Below are positions 50,345 through 58,891 of a stretch of 64,000 bases of DNA, piece after piece. The position numbers and the translations under genes were made by a program. Position 1 is the first letter of the stretch. Every line of letters begins with the position of its first letter. The notes under the pieces were generated by a model. That model did not search any database. It was given only the letters and a program-made list of their open reading frames with translations, and had not been told where the DNA came from. Source of the DNA: Mucilaginibacter sp. L294 (lineage in GTDB: Bacteria > Bacteroidota > Bacteroidia > Sphingobacteriales > Sphingobacteriaceae); contig NZ_LGEK01000017.1 of assembly GCF_001636615.1 (NCBI RefSeq), positions 1 to 64,000 of the forward strand, written 5' to 3'.

Positions 50345-51058
50345 TCAAAACATCCGCTGCTTAATCACTCCCATAAACACTTCCCTGAATTTATCACTAA
50401 CGGGTATCTGCTTATCGCCAATATAAATGTGGTTATCCTGTACCTTACTCAGCAATTTGGTGTTTACAATGTAGGAGTTATGCACACGTACAAACGGTGC
50501 CGAAAGCTGCTCTTCAATATCCTTTAAACGGCGGTATATCAACAATTCTTCGGTGCCGGTTACCAGTCGCACGTATTCTTTTTCGCCCTCAAAATACAGC
50601 ACCTCATCCAGCAATATCTTTCTCAATGTTTTGCCCGATTTTACAAAGAAGTAGCCCTCGTCGGCCTTGCCGTCTGTTTTTTCAACAACCGGAATTGTTT
50701 TTCCAAAAGCGGCTTCAATTTTTTGGGTGGCCGCCAAAAAGCGCTTTAGCGTAATGGGTTTCAGCAGGTAGTCGATAGTTTGGAAAGCGTAGCTATCGGC
50801 AGCATGCTCGGCATAGGCGGTAGTAAATACAATTTTGGTTTCCCTGGGCAGCAAACCCGCCAGTTCCATACCGGTAAGGTGGGGCATATTAATATCCAAA
50901 AAAATAAAATCGACGGTATGCTTTTTCAAAAAATCCATCGCCTCCAGCGCGTTGTAGCATTTGCCAAGAAGCTGCCATTGGGTAGTTTGGCCAATAAGCA
51001 CTTCCAGCAGGTTAACTGCGTTGGGTTCGTCGTCTATAATAATGCACCTTAAATTCAT
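50345..51058 (-). CDS. LytTR family response regulator
   Basis: The 237-residue protein has an N-terminal receiver domain (residues 1 to about 120; CIIIDDEPNA acidic pair, phosphoacceptor Asp in FIFLDINMPHLTGMELA, FTTAYAEHAADSYAFQTIDYLLKP) and a C-terminal LytTR DNA-binding domain (about 135-237; FVKSGKTLRKILLDEVLYFEGEKEYVRL, FVRVHNSYIVNTKLLSKV). It is the partner of the histidine kinase gene, which it overlaps by 4 bases. LytTR regulators bind direct repeats near promoters. The signal is unknown. Confidence 0.93.
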   Translation of the reverse strand: MNLRCIIIDDEPNAVNLLEVLIGQTTQWQLLGKCYNALEAMDFLKKHTVDFIFLDINMPHLTGMELAGLLPRETKIVFTTAYAEHAADSYAFQTIDYLLKPITLKRFLAATQKIEAAFGKTIPVVEKTDGKADEGYFFVKSGKTLRKILLDEVLYFEGEKEYVRLVTGTEELLIYRRLKDIEEQLSAPFVRVHNSYIVNTKLLSKVQDNHIYIGDKQIPVSDKFREVFMGVIKQRMF

Positions 51059-52077
51059 GCCAGCGGGATGTTTAGGTTAGCAACGTAAATATCGCCCTTA
51101 TTTTGTACCTGTAACTCAAAATCGGTTCCATAAAGCAATATCAACCGTTTACGCAGGTTCTCTATGCCAAACCCGGTAGATGGGCTGTTTACCGGTTTGC
51201 CCGGTACCGTATTGGTTGTGGTAAATATTAAACGCCCGTTTTGCTGCATCAGGTCGATATCTATTTTATTATGGCTGCTGCTTTTATCAACACCGTGCTT
51301 AAAAATATTCTCCACAAAGGTGATCAGCAGCATAGGCGGCAGGCTCATGGCCGTGTCGCAAAACTTGTTGAAGGTGATATCAACACCATATCGGATGCGG
51401 ATATTCTCCAGCGCGATGTAGTTTTCCAGGAAATGGATCTCGGTGGCCAGGCTTACTTCCTGTTTGGGGCTTTCGTCAACAAAATAGCGCATAATATCGC
51501 TCAGGCGTTCTATTAAGGATGCTGTGCGTGGCGCTTCCAGGTAAGCTTCGTAATAAATATTGTTGAGGGTATTGAACAGGAAATGCGGCTGCACCTGCGA
51601 TTTTAACAGGTTTAGCTCCGCCTGCGTTTTCTGCGCGATGATCTCTTCTGATTGCTGTTTTAAGGTGAAGTAAGCCAGCGCTATCCGGAAGATAAAACTA
51701 AGCATGAAAATTAATAACCCGGCAATTATAAAGCTAACTATCGGCCCGGATTTCATATCGGAAGGATGTCCCATGGCAAAAAAGGTATTGTATATAAACA
51801 TAGATATATACGCCCTTAACACCCCGGTTAAAAGCAATAAGGCAACTACCGCGATGATATAGATAACAATGCGCCCCTTTTGATATAACCGCGGGAAAAG
51901 CCATAATATGTTACCATATATAATTACAGCATAAAAAATGGTATTGATCAGCGCGAATACAGATGATTGGCCCGGCCCGTCCATGGGCCCTAGCGAAAAC
52001 AGCGCAATAAAAAACACAAACACCCAAACCAGCCATTGCAATTGTGTAGTGTTGGGTTTACGCGTAAAAAATAACAT
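51055..52077 (-). CDS. LytS/YehU-type sensor histidine kinase
   Basis: The 340-residue protein has four predicted membrane helices (residues about 12-135), a short coiled segment, and a His_kinase domain with the phosphoacceptor motif QVQPHFLFNTLNNIYYEA, then the ATPase domain with MLLITFVENIFKHGVDKS and GFGIENLRKRL. No extracellular sensor domain of note is present, so sensing may be within the membrane. The stop overlaps the start of the LytTR regulator, forming a two-component operon. Confidence 0.92.
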   Translation of the reverse strand: MLFFTRKPNTTQLQWLVWVFVFFIALFSLGPMDGPGQSSVFALINTIFYAVIIYGNILWLFPRLYQKGRIVIYIIAVVALLLLTGVLRAYISMFIYNTFFAMGHPSDMKSGPIVSFIIAGLLIFMLSFIFRIALAYFTLKQQSEEIIAQKTQAELNLLKSQVQPHFLFNTLNNIYYEAYLEAPRTASLIERLSDIMRYFVDESPKQEVSLATEIHFLENYIALENIRIRYGVDITFNKFCDTAMSLPPMLLITFVENIFKHGVDKSSSHNKIDIDLMQQNGRLIFTTTNTVPGKPVNSPSTGFGIENLRKRLILLYGTDFELQVQNKGDIYVANLNIPLA

Positions 52078-52322
52078 GCTTAAAAGTACAAAGCTTTTTT
52101 ATAGAAGCCTATCCATTTAAACAGGTTGGCGTTTTTATTAAATCAATTCCCGTTAATATTAAATGAAAAGGCATATTCATTAAATAATTGCTATGGCAGG
52201 TATGTATTGAAAAGAGCAGCTCATTAGCTAAATATATCCTGTATAAGGTTGAAAGGTTTTTACACGCAACGCTATAAGCAGCAGTTTTGAGGGAAACAAC
52301 GAAACTTAACCTCATACAAGCC

Positions 52323-53138
52323 ATGAAATTACAATCATCAATAACTGGTATAATAGTTACCTCACTTACTATTTTATTCTTATCTGCCCACCCCAAATAT
52401 GCAACGGCGCAGGTTGATACCATTCGTTTAAAAGATCACCGCCTTAACACCGCCACTTTAAAACCCGGCCTGCGCCAGTACCTGGTATACTTTCAGATGC
52501 CTAAAAGCCCCAAAACGTTAAGGTTTTGGTATTGGCTGCGCGATACAAAAATAGAAACCCGCAATGGCGAAAAAGTATTTGCCACTACCCAGCACTGGTA
52601 TGGCAGCGATACCATAAGCTATCGCACAGGCTACTCGGTGAACCGGGTGAAAGATTTTTCGCCCGTGTACCATACCGAAACCATTGGCGGTAAAGTTGGG
52701 GCCTACAACTGGGACAGCGCTCAAATAAAAGGGGCCGATACCGTTGCCCTAAACACAAAAAAGGATTTTATACTAAATTTCACTGAGCCCAATTTTAACT
52801 GGAACCAGGATATTGAAACCTTTGAAATGTTGCCCCTGGCTGCAGGTAAAACATTCGCCATTAACTTTTATGATGCAGGTTTTGACAAGCCCAAATACGT
52901 TATTTACAAAGTTAGCGGCAGCGAAGTGATCAGTACTTTGGATAACCAAAAAGTGGATTGCTGGAAACTGTTTATCGAAGCCGACAATAATGGCACCCAC
53001 TACACCCAAACGTTCTGGATCAGCAAAAAGGGGCACGAATTTTTAAAGGAAGAAGACAGCTTTGGCGGCGGATACCGTTACAAAGTTAAAATGCCCGGTA
53101 TGGCGGTTGATATACTGCCAAGGTTTGCCGGGAAGTAA
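52323..53138 (+). CDS. Exported hypothetical protein (DUF3108-like)
   Basis: The protein has 271 residues from the ATG at 52323, which starts a signal peptide (IVTSLTILFLSAHPKYATA) ending in an SPase I-like site. The mature protein is rich in aromatic residues and beta strands. The overall pattern (VDCWKLFIEADNNGTHYTQTFWISKKGHEFLKEE) recalls DUF3108-type periplasmic proteins, but similarity is weak by eye. It is not linked to either neighbour. Function is unknown. Confidence 0.6.
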   Translation: MKLQSSITGIIVTSLTILFLSAHPKYATAQVDTIRLKDHRLNTATLKPGLRQYLVYFQMPKSPKTLRFWYWLRDTKIETRNGEKVFATTQHWYGSDTISYRTGYSVNRVKDFSPVYHTETIGGKVGAYNWDSAQIKGADTVALNTKKDFILNFTEPNFNWNQDIETFEMLPLAAGKTFAINFYDAGFDKPKYVIYKVSGSEVISTLDNQKVDCWKLFIEADNNGTHYTQTFWISKKGHEFLKEEDSFGGGYRYKVKMPGMAVDILPRFAGK

Positions 53139-53153
53139 TTAGTTTATATCAAC

Positions 53154-53247
53154 CGTCATTGCGAGCGTAGCGTGGCAATCTTCGATAGAAAAGTTGGCGG
53201 CGAGCATGTAGAGGATTGCCACGTCGCTATCGCTCCTCGCAATGACG
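53154..53247. repeat. Family A inverted-repeat element, copy 5 (nuclease-element derivative)
   Basis: The 94-bp copy has the common outer ends (CGTCATTGCGAG, CTCGCAATGACG) but diverged inner arms (CGTAGCGTGGCAATC). Its interior GATAGAAAAGTTGGCG joins a left segment and a right segment that flank the nuclease gene in the 395-bp element, as expected after internal deletion. Confidence 0.82.
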
Positions 53248-53262
53248 TGGTGGTAAATCTAC

Positions 53263-54048
53263 TTACGCATGGTCCTTCAACTTCCCTTTAATAATAGCAT
53301 CTTTTACAAAACCCGGTAAAAAGCTGTTCAAAAAAACCAGCAGCTTATTTGCAGCACCGGGGATGATCTCTTTTTTGCCTTTGAACATACCATCAATGGC
53401 TATGCGAGCCACCTCGTCGGCTTCAAATATGGTGGCTTTGGCAATGCCTTTAAGCTTTTGGTTCATCAGGATAATTTCGGGCCGGGTGTTTATACCCCCC
53501 GGACTAAGCAAACTCATTTTTACGTTGGTGCCGGTAAGTTCCAGTTGCATGCACCGGGTAAAATAGCGCATAAATGATTTTGATGCACCGTAAACCTGCT
53601 TTTTAGGCACCACAAATAAACCGCCCAGGCTGCCAACGTTCAATATGTACGAAGTAACCGCCGTATCGGCCTGCCCCAAAAATAATCGCGTTAGCAAAAC
53701 AGGGGTGGTGATGTTCAGGTCTATCTGTTTTTTGTAAAAGGCGATGCTGTTATCGGTAAACCAGTCCCAGTTGCCTATGCCTGCGTTGTTGATAAGGATA
53801 TGCGCGGTGAGTTTTTGTTTTGATAAATACGTAAAGATCTGCTCAGCACTGCCGGCGGCGGTCAGGTCAAGTTCCAGGATATCTGCCTTAACGTCAAAAG
53901 TTTTTTGCAGATATGCCGCTAAGTTACCAAGCCCGGTGTTGGGCAACGATAACAGCACCAGGTTATGGCCCCGCTTGGCAAGCTCAATCGCAAAGGCTTT
54001 CCCCAAGCCCTCGCTGGCACCGGTTATTATGGCGGTTAGTTGCGGCAT
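53263..54048 (-). CDS. SDR family NAD(P)-dependent oxidoreductase
   Basis: The 261-residue classical short-chain dehydrogenase has TGASEGLGKAFA for cofactor binding, the NNAG motif in ILINNAGIGN, the catalytic Ser in LNVGSLGG, and the YxxxK catalytic motif in QVYGASKSF. A C-terminal hydrophobic stretch (LLVFLNSFLPGFV) may associate with membranes, as in the DltE/YqjQ-like group. The substrate is unknown. It lies 1 bp downstream of the epimerase gene and is very likely co-transcribed. Confidence 0.88.
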   Translation of the reverse strand: MPQLTAIITGASEGLGKAFAIELAKRGHNLVLLSLPNTGLGNLAAYLQKTFDVKADILELDLTAAGSAEQIFTYLSKQKLTAHILINNAGIGNWDWFTDNSIAFYKKQIDLNITTPVLLTRLFLGQADTAVTSYILNVGSLGGLFVVPKKQVYGASKSFMRYFTRCMQLELTGTNVKMSLLSPGGINTRPEIILMNQKLKGIAKATIFEADEVARIAIDGMFKGKKEIIPGAANKLLVFLNSFLPGFVKDAIIKGKLKDHA

Positions 54049-54049
54049 A

Positions 54050-55030
54050 TCAGTGTGCTTTTAAATAGGCTATCGTTTTACGCATAGCATCGGCAAAAGG
54101 TGTTATTTTATAATCGAGCTGCTTCGTAGCTTTCTGGCTGCTGTACTTTTGATTAAGTAAAAGGCGGTCGGCAAACTCGGGTAAAAAAACAGGGGCTAAG
54201 CCGGTCAGTTTGGTTTTTAACGCCTCAAAACGGCTATAAAACTTAATAACCTTTTGCGGTAGCCTTACCATTTTGTGATGCACGCCCGATAGCCCTTCCA
54301 GTGTTTCAAAAAACTCGTTAAAGCTCTTATCCTCGCCACCTAAAATATAGCGGTTGCCGGTAATGCCTTTTTCCATGGCGGCAATGTGCCCGTTAACCAC
54401 ATCATTAAGGTAAGCATAATTAGAGATCTGCCCGCCATCGCCGGGGATAATGCGCCATTTGCCTTTCAGGTAGCCGCTTATCATTTTACTTACGGTATTA
54501 CTATCGGTTATTGGCCCTTCGCCAAACACGCGCGATGGGTTAACCGTAACCACATCCATGCCCTGCTGTACAAATTTGTTCACCTCCAATTCGGCAAAAT
54601 ATTTGGTACGCTCGTATGCTATCTGGAAACCTACTACGCGCGGGTCGTCTTCAGTCATGGGGTGTTTAAGTGTAGGCCCCCAAACCCCACAGGTAGATGT
54701 GTAAACTATGCGTTTTACACCTGCCTGTTTCGCTGTTTCCAGCACGTTGCGGGTGCCGGTTACGTTGGTTTCTGTAAACTCATTCGGGTTGCGGCACCAC
54801 ATTTTGGCCATAGCAGCGGTGTGGTAAACCTGCTGGCATCCCTGCATTGCTTTAAGCAAGCTGTATGGATCGAGTATATCGCCTTTTACGGGTTCGATGT
54901 TGGGGTGGTCTGCCAGGTACGGGTGATTAACGTTACGGCAAAACGCCTTTACCTGATACCCTTTTTGTGCAAGCACAAGGCAAAGCTGCCGCCCAATAAA
55001 GCCAGTTGCGCCGGTAACTAAAATATTCAT
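54050..55030 (-). CDS. NAD-dependent epimerase/dehydratase (extended SDR)
   Basis: The 326-residue extended SDR has the NAD-binding motif VTGATGFIGRQL, the catalytic YxxxK in YERTKYFAE, and a Pro-rich substrate region VNPSRVFGEGP. The pattern resembles dihydroflavonol-4-reductase or 3-beta-hydroxysteroid dehydrogenase-like enzymes, which reduce small ketones. The exact reaction is unknown. It precedes the SDR gene by one base, suggesting the two act in one pathway. Confidence 0.87.
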   Translation of the reverse strand: MNILVTGATGFIGRQLCLVLAQKGYQVKAFCRNVNHPYLADHPNIEPVKGDILDPYSLLKAMQGCQQVYHTAAMAKMWCRNPNEFTETNVTGTRNVLETAKQAGVKRIVYTSTCGVWGPTLKHPMTEDDPRVVGFQIAYERTKYFAELEVNKFVQQGMDVVTVNPSRVFGEGPITDSNTVSKMISGYLKGKWRIIPGDGGQISNYAYLNDVVNGHIAAMEKGITGNRYILGGEDKSFNEFFETLEGLSGVHHKMVRLPQKVIKFYSRFEALKTKLTGLAPVFLPEFADRLLLNQKYSSQKATKQLDYKITPFADAMRKTIAYLKAH

Positions 55031-55203
55031 AGTAGATGTACCGTAAAGATGGAAATTATTTGTGAGTATAAGATTGTAGAACGTTTGTACCCCATAATAA
55101 ATTTTGAAAGCTTATTTATTAAGCGCATTTTTAAGTAACCCGTATCGCCCTCAATAATTATAAACCAATGGCTTTACAAATGGCCTAAAATGCGGGAACT
55201 ATC

Positions 55204-57447
55204 ATGAAAAATAAAAAAATATATGTGGTAATTGCTGCATTGATACCACTTGTTGCCGCGGCGATAATTTTTCATAACCGCAAATCATCCCATCAAAAAA
55301 TGGTAGTGCTGTTAAAACAGCTGGCCGATAGGAACTATACGCCCCAAAATTCTTTTTGCCCGGAGATAGGTTACCTGTATGCCGATTCGTTACTTACAAG
55401 TACAACCGACAGGCAGGAGCGCATGGAGGTAATGTATGCTAAAGCGGCGTTAGCCGTTAAAGTAGGAAAGGAGCAGGAGGCCGTAGACCTTTACGAGGAG
55501 TTGGTAAGCCGGGCAAACAGCGATAAGGAAATGGCCGCCCTGATGCCCGAACTGGGCCTTGCTTACATGCGCCTTGGCGAACGCACCAATTGTATGCTTA
55601 ACCACACCGGCTCATCGTGTATATTCCCGATAAAGGGTGAGGGGATCCATACCCTGCAAACAGGCTCAAAAAACGCGATAGACATTTACCAGGCCATTTT
55701 AAAAAGAAAGCCCGATGACATGGAATCGAGATGGCTGCTTAATATAGCTTATATGACACTGGGGCAATACCCTCAAAATGTTCCTAAAGCTGTGCTGATA
55801 CCGGGTTTAAATGCCGATACTGCAAACAACATAAAGCCATTTGTTGATATAGCCCCAAGTTTAGGGTTGAATTTTAGCAGCCGGTCTGGCGGGGCTATTG
55901 TTGACGATTTTAACAATGACGGGTATATGGATATCATAACATCCGGCTGGGACCTGACCGACCCGATGCATTATTTTCAGAATAACAAGAACGGTACATT
56001 TAGCGACGTTACCGAAAAAAGCGGCCTGACAGGTATAAAAGGTGGGCTGAACATACAGCAAACCGATTATAACAACGACGGCAACATGGATGTTTTTGTA
56101 GTGCGCGGCGCATGGCTTACCAACGGTTTTGGCAATCAGCCCGGCTCACTGTTACGCAACAATGGCGACGGCACCTTTACCGATGTTACCATGGATGCCG
56201 GTTTGCTTTATTTTGGCCCAACCCAAACAGCTACCTGGGCCGATTTTAACGGTGATGGCTGGATAGACCTATATGTTGGCATTGAAAGCCGCCCCGGGCA
56301 AATTGGCAAACACGCCTGCCTGTTATACCTTAATAACCACGATGGTACGTTTACCGATGTTAGCAAAAAATCGCACAGCAACATTAAGGGGTTTGTAAAA
56401 GAGGTTGTATCCGGCGATTATAACAACGATGGCAAGCCGGATATTTTTATATCGGGATGGGATGGCCAAAAGCATTTACTTAAAAACATAACCAAACCCG
56501 GTGGCGATATTGATTTTGTTGATGAAATTGAAGCATCGGGTATTGGCAATAACAAAGCCCGTACGTTCACTACCTGGTTTTATGATTATGACAACGATGG
56601 CTGGCAGGACATTTTGGTGAGCAACTCGTATTTTAGCAAAAGCCTTGCCTATTACGCGGGTGCAGAAGCGCTTGGCAAACCCGTACCACAAGCCGGTAAT
56701 GTATACCTGTACCATAATAACCACAATGGTACGTTTACAAATGTTACCGAACAGGTAGGGCTTAATAAGGTGGTATTTAGCATGGGCGGCAACTTTGGCG
56801 ATATTGATAACGATGGCTACCTGGATATGTATTTTGGTACAGGTAACCCGGACTACAAATCGCTGATACCAAATAAAATGTTCCATAACATTGGCGGCAA
56901 AAAGTTTGTTGACGTAACCACAACATCGCGCACGGGCAACCTTCAAAAAGGGCATGGTGTAGCATTTGCCGATATCAGGAACATTGGCACCCAGGATATT
57001 TTTGAACAGATTGGCGGCGCGTTTAGTGGCGATGCTTATACAAGCTCGCTTTACCTTAACCCCGGCCAAAACAACAATAACTGGATAAGCCTTAAACTTG
57101 TTGGTGTAAAGGCAAACAAAGCCGCTGTGGGCAGCCGCATTAAGATAACCTTTACCGAAAACGGCGCAAAGCGTACCGTATATAAAGTGGTAAGCTCGGG
57201 CGGTAGTCTGGGCTCGTCGCCTATGCAGCAGGAGGTTGGCATAGGCCAGGCCAAATCAATTGATGAATTGGAAATAACATGGGCAGGCAGCAGCACCATT
57301 CAAAAGTTTAGGAACGTTGCACCCCGCCAGTTTCTGCAGATTACAGAGGGCGATAATAAATTTAAAGTGAACCATCCAGCCAAACTCACCTTTAAAGATA
57401 AAAAGGGCGTAGCCGTATGTATGCCAATGGTAGCCAGTTTAAAATAA
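55204..57447 (+). CDS. CRTAC1-type FG-GAP repeat protein with ASPIC/UnbV domain
   Basis: The 747-residue protein has an N-terminal signal anchor (residues about 5-22), a TPR-like region (about 60-190), then FG-GAP/VCBS repeats with calcium-binding loops such as DFNNDGYMDI, DYNNDGNMDV, DFNGDGWIDL, DYNNDGKPDI, DYDNDGWQDI and DIDNDGYLDM. The C-terminal ASPIC/UnbV domain (about 640-720) has AVGSRIKITF and VGIGQAKSIDELEITWAGSS. Such proteins are surface or periplasmic and bind calcium; a role in adhesion or redox complexes has been proposed for relatives. The operator of the next operon follows directly. Confidence 0.92.
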   Translation: MKNKKIYVVIAALIPLVAAAIIFHNRKSSHQKMVVLLKQLADRNYTPQNSFCPEIGYLYADSLLTSTTDRQERMEVMYAKAALAVKVGKEQEAVDLYEELVSRANSDKEMAALMPELGLAYMRLGERTNCMLNHTGSSCIFPIKGEGIHTLQTGSKNAIDIYQAILKRKPDDMESRWLLNIAYMTLGQYPQNVPKAVLIPGLNADTANNIKPFVDIAPSLGLNFSSRSGGAIVDDFNNDGYMDIITSGWDLTDPMHYFQNNKNGTFSDVTEKSGLTGIKGGLNIQQTDYNNDGNMDVFVVRGAWLTNGFGNQPGSLLRNNGDGTFTDVTMDAGLLYFGPTQTATWADFNGDGWIDLYVGIESRPGQIGKHACLLYLNNHDGTFTDVSKKSHSNIKGFVKEVVSGDYNNDGKPDIFISGWDGQKHLLKNITKPGGDIDFVDEIEASGIGNNKARTFTTWFYDYDNDGWQDILVSNSYFSKSLAYYAGAEALGKPVPQAGNVYLYHNNHNGTFTNVTEQVGLNKVVFSMGGNFGDIDNDGYLDMYFGTGNPDYKSLIPNKMFHNIGGKKFVDVTTTSRTGNLQKGHGVAFADIRNIGTQDIFEQIGGAFSGDAYTSSLYLNPGQNNNNWISLKLVGVKANKAAVGSRIKITFTENGAKRTVYKVVSSGGSLGSSPMQQEVGIGQAKSIDELEITWAGSSTIQKFRNVAPRQFLQITEGDNKFKVNHPAKLTFKDKKGVAVCMPMVASLK

Positions 57448-57453
57448 TAAAAT

Positions 57454-57479
57454 AAACTTTCAATATATTTTGAAAGTTT
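57454..57479. promoter_or_regulatory. Operator candidate upstream of the GbsR/MarR operon
   Basis: The perfect inverted repeat AAACTTTCA-N8-TGAAAGTTT spans 57454-57479 and overlaps the expected -33 element (TTTG at 57469-57472, 18 bases from the -7 box). This is a plausible autorepressor site for the regulator encoded next. A second site with the same TTTCA-N8-TGAAA core lies at 58029-58046. Confidence 0.6.
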
Positions 57480-57490
57480 AAAAAGTTATT

Positions 57491-57498
57491 TATATTTG
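57491..57498 (+). promoter_or_regulatory. Bacteroidota -7 box for the GbsR/MarR operon
   Basis: TATATTTG matches TAnnTTTG and ends three bases before the ATG at 57502. The predicted mRNA is leaderless. Confidence 0.65.
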
Positions 57499-57501
57499 CA
57501 T

Positions 57502-58008
57502 ATGGAATTACCAGAGGCAAAGCAAAAATTTATTGAGGCATGGGGCAAGTTAGGTTCTGAATGGGGCATTAACCGTACCATGGCGCAAGTACATGCCCTA
57601 CTGCTGGTAACCCCGGATGCCTTAACCACCGAGGATATTATGGAGAGCCTGAGCATATCGCGCGGTAACGCCAATATGACCCTGCGCGACCTGATGAGCT
57701 GGGGCCTGGTAGAAAAGCAGCACAAGGCCGGCGAGCGCAAAGAATACTTTTTTGCCGATAAAAACACCTGGAACATTGCCCGCCAGGTTGCCAAAGAACG
57801 CCGCAAGCGCGAGCTTGAACCCGTGCTGAAAATATTAGATGAGTTAACAAAAGTGCAGGGGGATAGTAAAGACCCGGCGTACAAAACCTTTAATACATCG
57901 GTAACCGATATTAATAAGATGGCCAAGAATGTAGATAAAACTTTAGAGACCATGCTAAAGGCAGAAGAAAGCTGGTTTTGGGGCTCTATTTTTAAAATGT
58001 TCAAGTAG
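57502..58008 (+). CDS. GbsR/MarR family transcriptional regulator
   Basis: The protein has 168 residues from the ATG at 57502; a TTG two codons earlier lies in the -7 box. It has the winged-helix pattern of the GbsR group: EAWGKLGSEWGINRTMAQVHALLLVTPDALTTEDIMESLSISRGNANMTLRDLMSWGLVEKQHKAGERKEYFFAD. In Bacillus, GbsR represses choline/betaine genes; many homologues have other targets. The operator-like repeats before and after the gene suggest control of this operon, including itself. Confidence 0.9.
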   Translation: MELPEAKQKFIEAWGKLGSEWGINRTMAQVHALLLVTPDALTTEDIMESLSISRGNANMTLRDLMSWGLVEKQHKAGERKEYFFADKNTWNIARQVAKERRKRELEPVLKILDELTKVQGDSKDPAYKTFNTSVTDINKMAKNVDKTLETMLKAEESWFWGSIFKMFK

Positions 58009-58028
58009 CATTTTTTTTGCCTTATATA

Positions 58029-58046
58029 TTTCAATTTTTACTGAAA
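58029..58046. promoter_or_regulatory. Second operator candidate, TTTCA-N8-TGAAA
   Basis: TTTCA (58029-58033) and TGAAA (58042-58046) are spaced by the same 8 bases as in the site at 57458-57475. It lies in the 55-bp gap between the regulator and the DCC-family gene and could bind the same protein. Confidence 0.45.
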
Positions 58047-58063
58047 ATTCAAATAGTACGATA

Positions 58064-58879
58064 ATGACAACCCTAAAAGATCACACCATACTTTACGATG
58101 CCGAATGCCCCATGTGCAACCTGTATACCAAAGCATTTGTACAAACCGGGCTATTGGATAATAACGGCCGCGCCCCTTATCAGCAACTGCAACCCCAAAC
58201 CTGCCCAATGGTAAACAGGCAACGTGCTGTAAACGAGATAGCGCTGATTGATAATAAAACCGGCGAGGTTACTTACGGCATAAAAAGCCTTTTTAAAATA
58301 TTAGGTAACGCGATGCCGGTATTTAAACCACTTTTCGCATTTGCACCCTTTATTTGGCTGATGAGCAAAGTTTACGCGTTTATATCATACAACCGCAGGG
58401 TTATTATCCCCACTGCGGGCGATGGCTTTGCTTTGCAGCCAACCTTTAAATTAAGATACAGGTTAGCTTACTTGATCTTTACCTGGGCAATTACCTCATA
58501 CATACTCACCCATTATGCGGTATTGCTTGCCGGGATAATGCCTGTAGGCAGCCTGTACCGGGAATGCCTGATATGTGGGGGACAAATATTTTTCCAGGGC
58601 ATTATCATCAGCATAATTGCAGCGGATAAAAAATGGGATTACCTCGGTAACATGATGACCATCTCTTTCGCAGGTAGTTTGCTGCTGTTGCCGGTGGTAT
58701 TATTGGTAAATGTATTGGGCCAGCACCCAATTATTTATGCCGGATACTTTATGCTGGTGGCCGGGCTGATGTTTTTAGAACATATCCGCAGGAGCAAAAT
58801 ATTAAACCTCGGCTGGGTGATGACCATCACCTGGGCTATTTACCGTGCGGCTATCCTGGCTGCTATTTTATTCATCTAA
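58064..58879 (+). CDS. DCC-family (DUF393) thiol-disulfide oxidoreductase-like membrane protein
   Basis: The 271-residue protein begins with the DCC/DUF393 thioredoxin-like domain, TILYDAECPMCNLYTKAF with a CPMC pair, as in thiol-disulfide oxidoreductases. About five hydrophobic segments follow from residue 135, so the protein is a membrane-bound redox enzyme fusion. No substrate is known. It lies downstream of the GbsR-like gene with a 55-bp gap and upstream of a TIGR01777-family gene by 12 bp. Confidence 0.8.
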   Translation: MTTLKDHTILYDAECPMCNLYTKAFVQTGLLDNNGRAPYQQLQPQTCPMVNRQRAVNEIALIDNKTGEVTYGIKSLFKILGNAMPVFKPLFAFAPFIWLMSKVYAFISYNRRVIIPTAGDGFALQPTFKLRYRLAYLIFTWAITSYILTHYAVLLAGIMPVGSLYRECLICGGQIFFQGIIISIIAADKKWDYLGNMMTISFAGSLLLLPVVLLVNVLGQHPIIYAGYFMLVAGLMFLEHIRRSKILNLGWVMTITWAIYRAAILAAILFI

Positions 58880-58891
58880 ACATCAATCGTC

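Noticed and set aside
19972-53247. Family A copies as parts of a CRISPR array
   Set aside because: Copies are scattered singly over 33 kb, have inverted ends and a shared interior, and no cas genes are present.
19960-53260. Target-site duplications flanking family A elements
   Set aside because: Flanks of each copy were compared by eye, and no convincing direct repeat longer than two bases was found.
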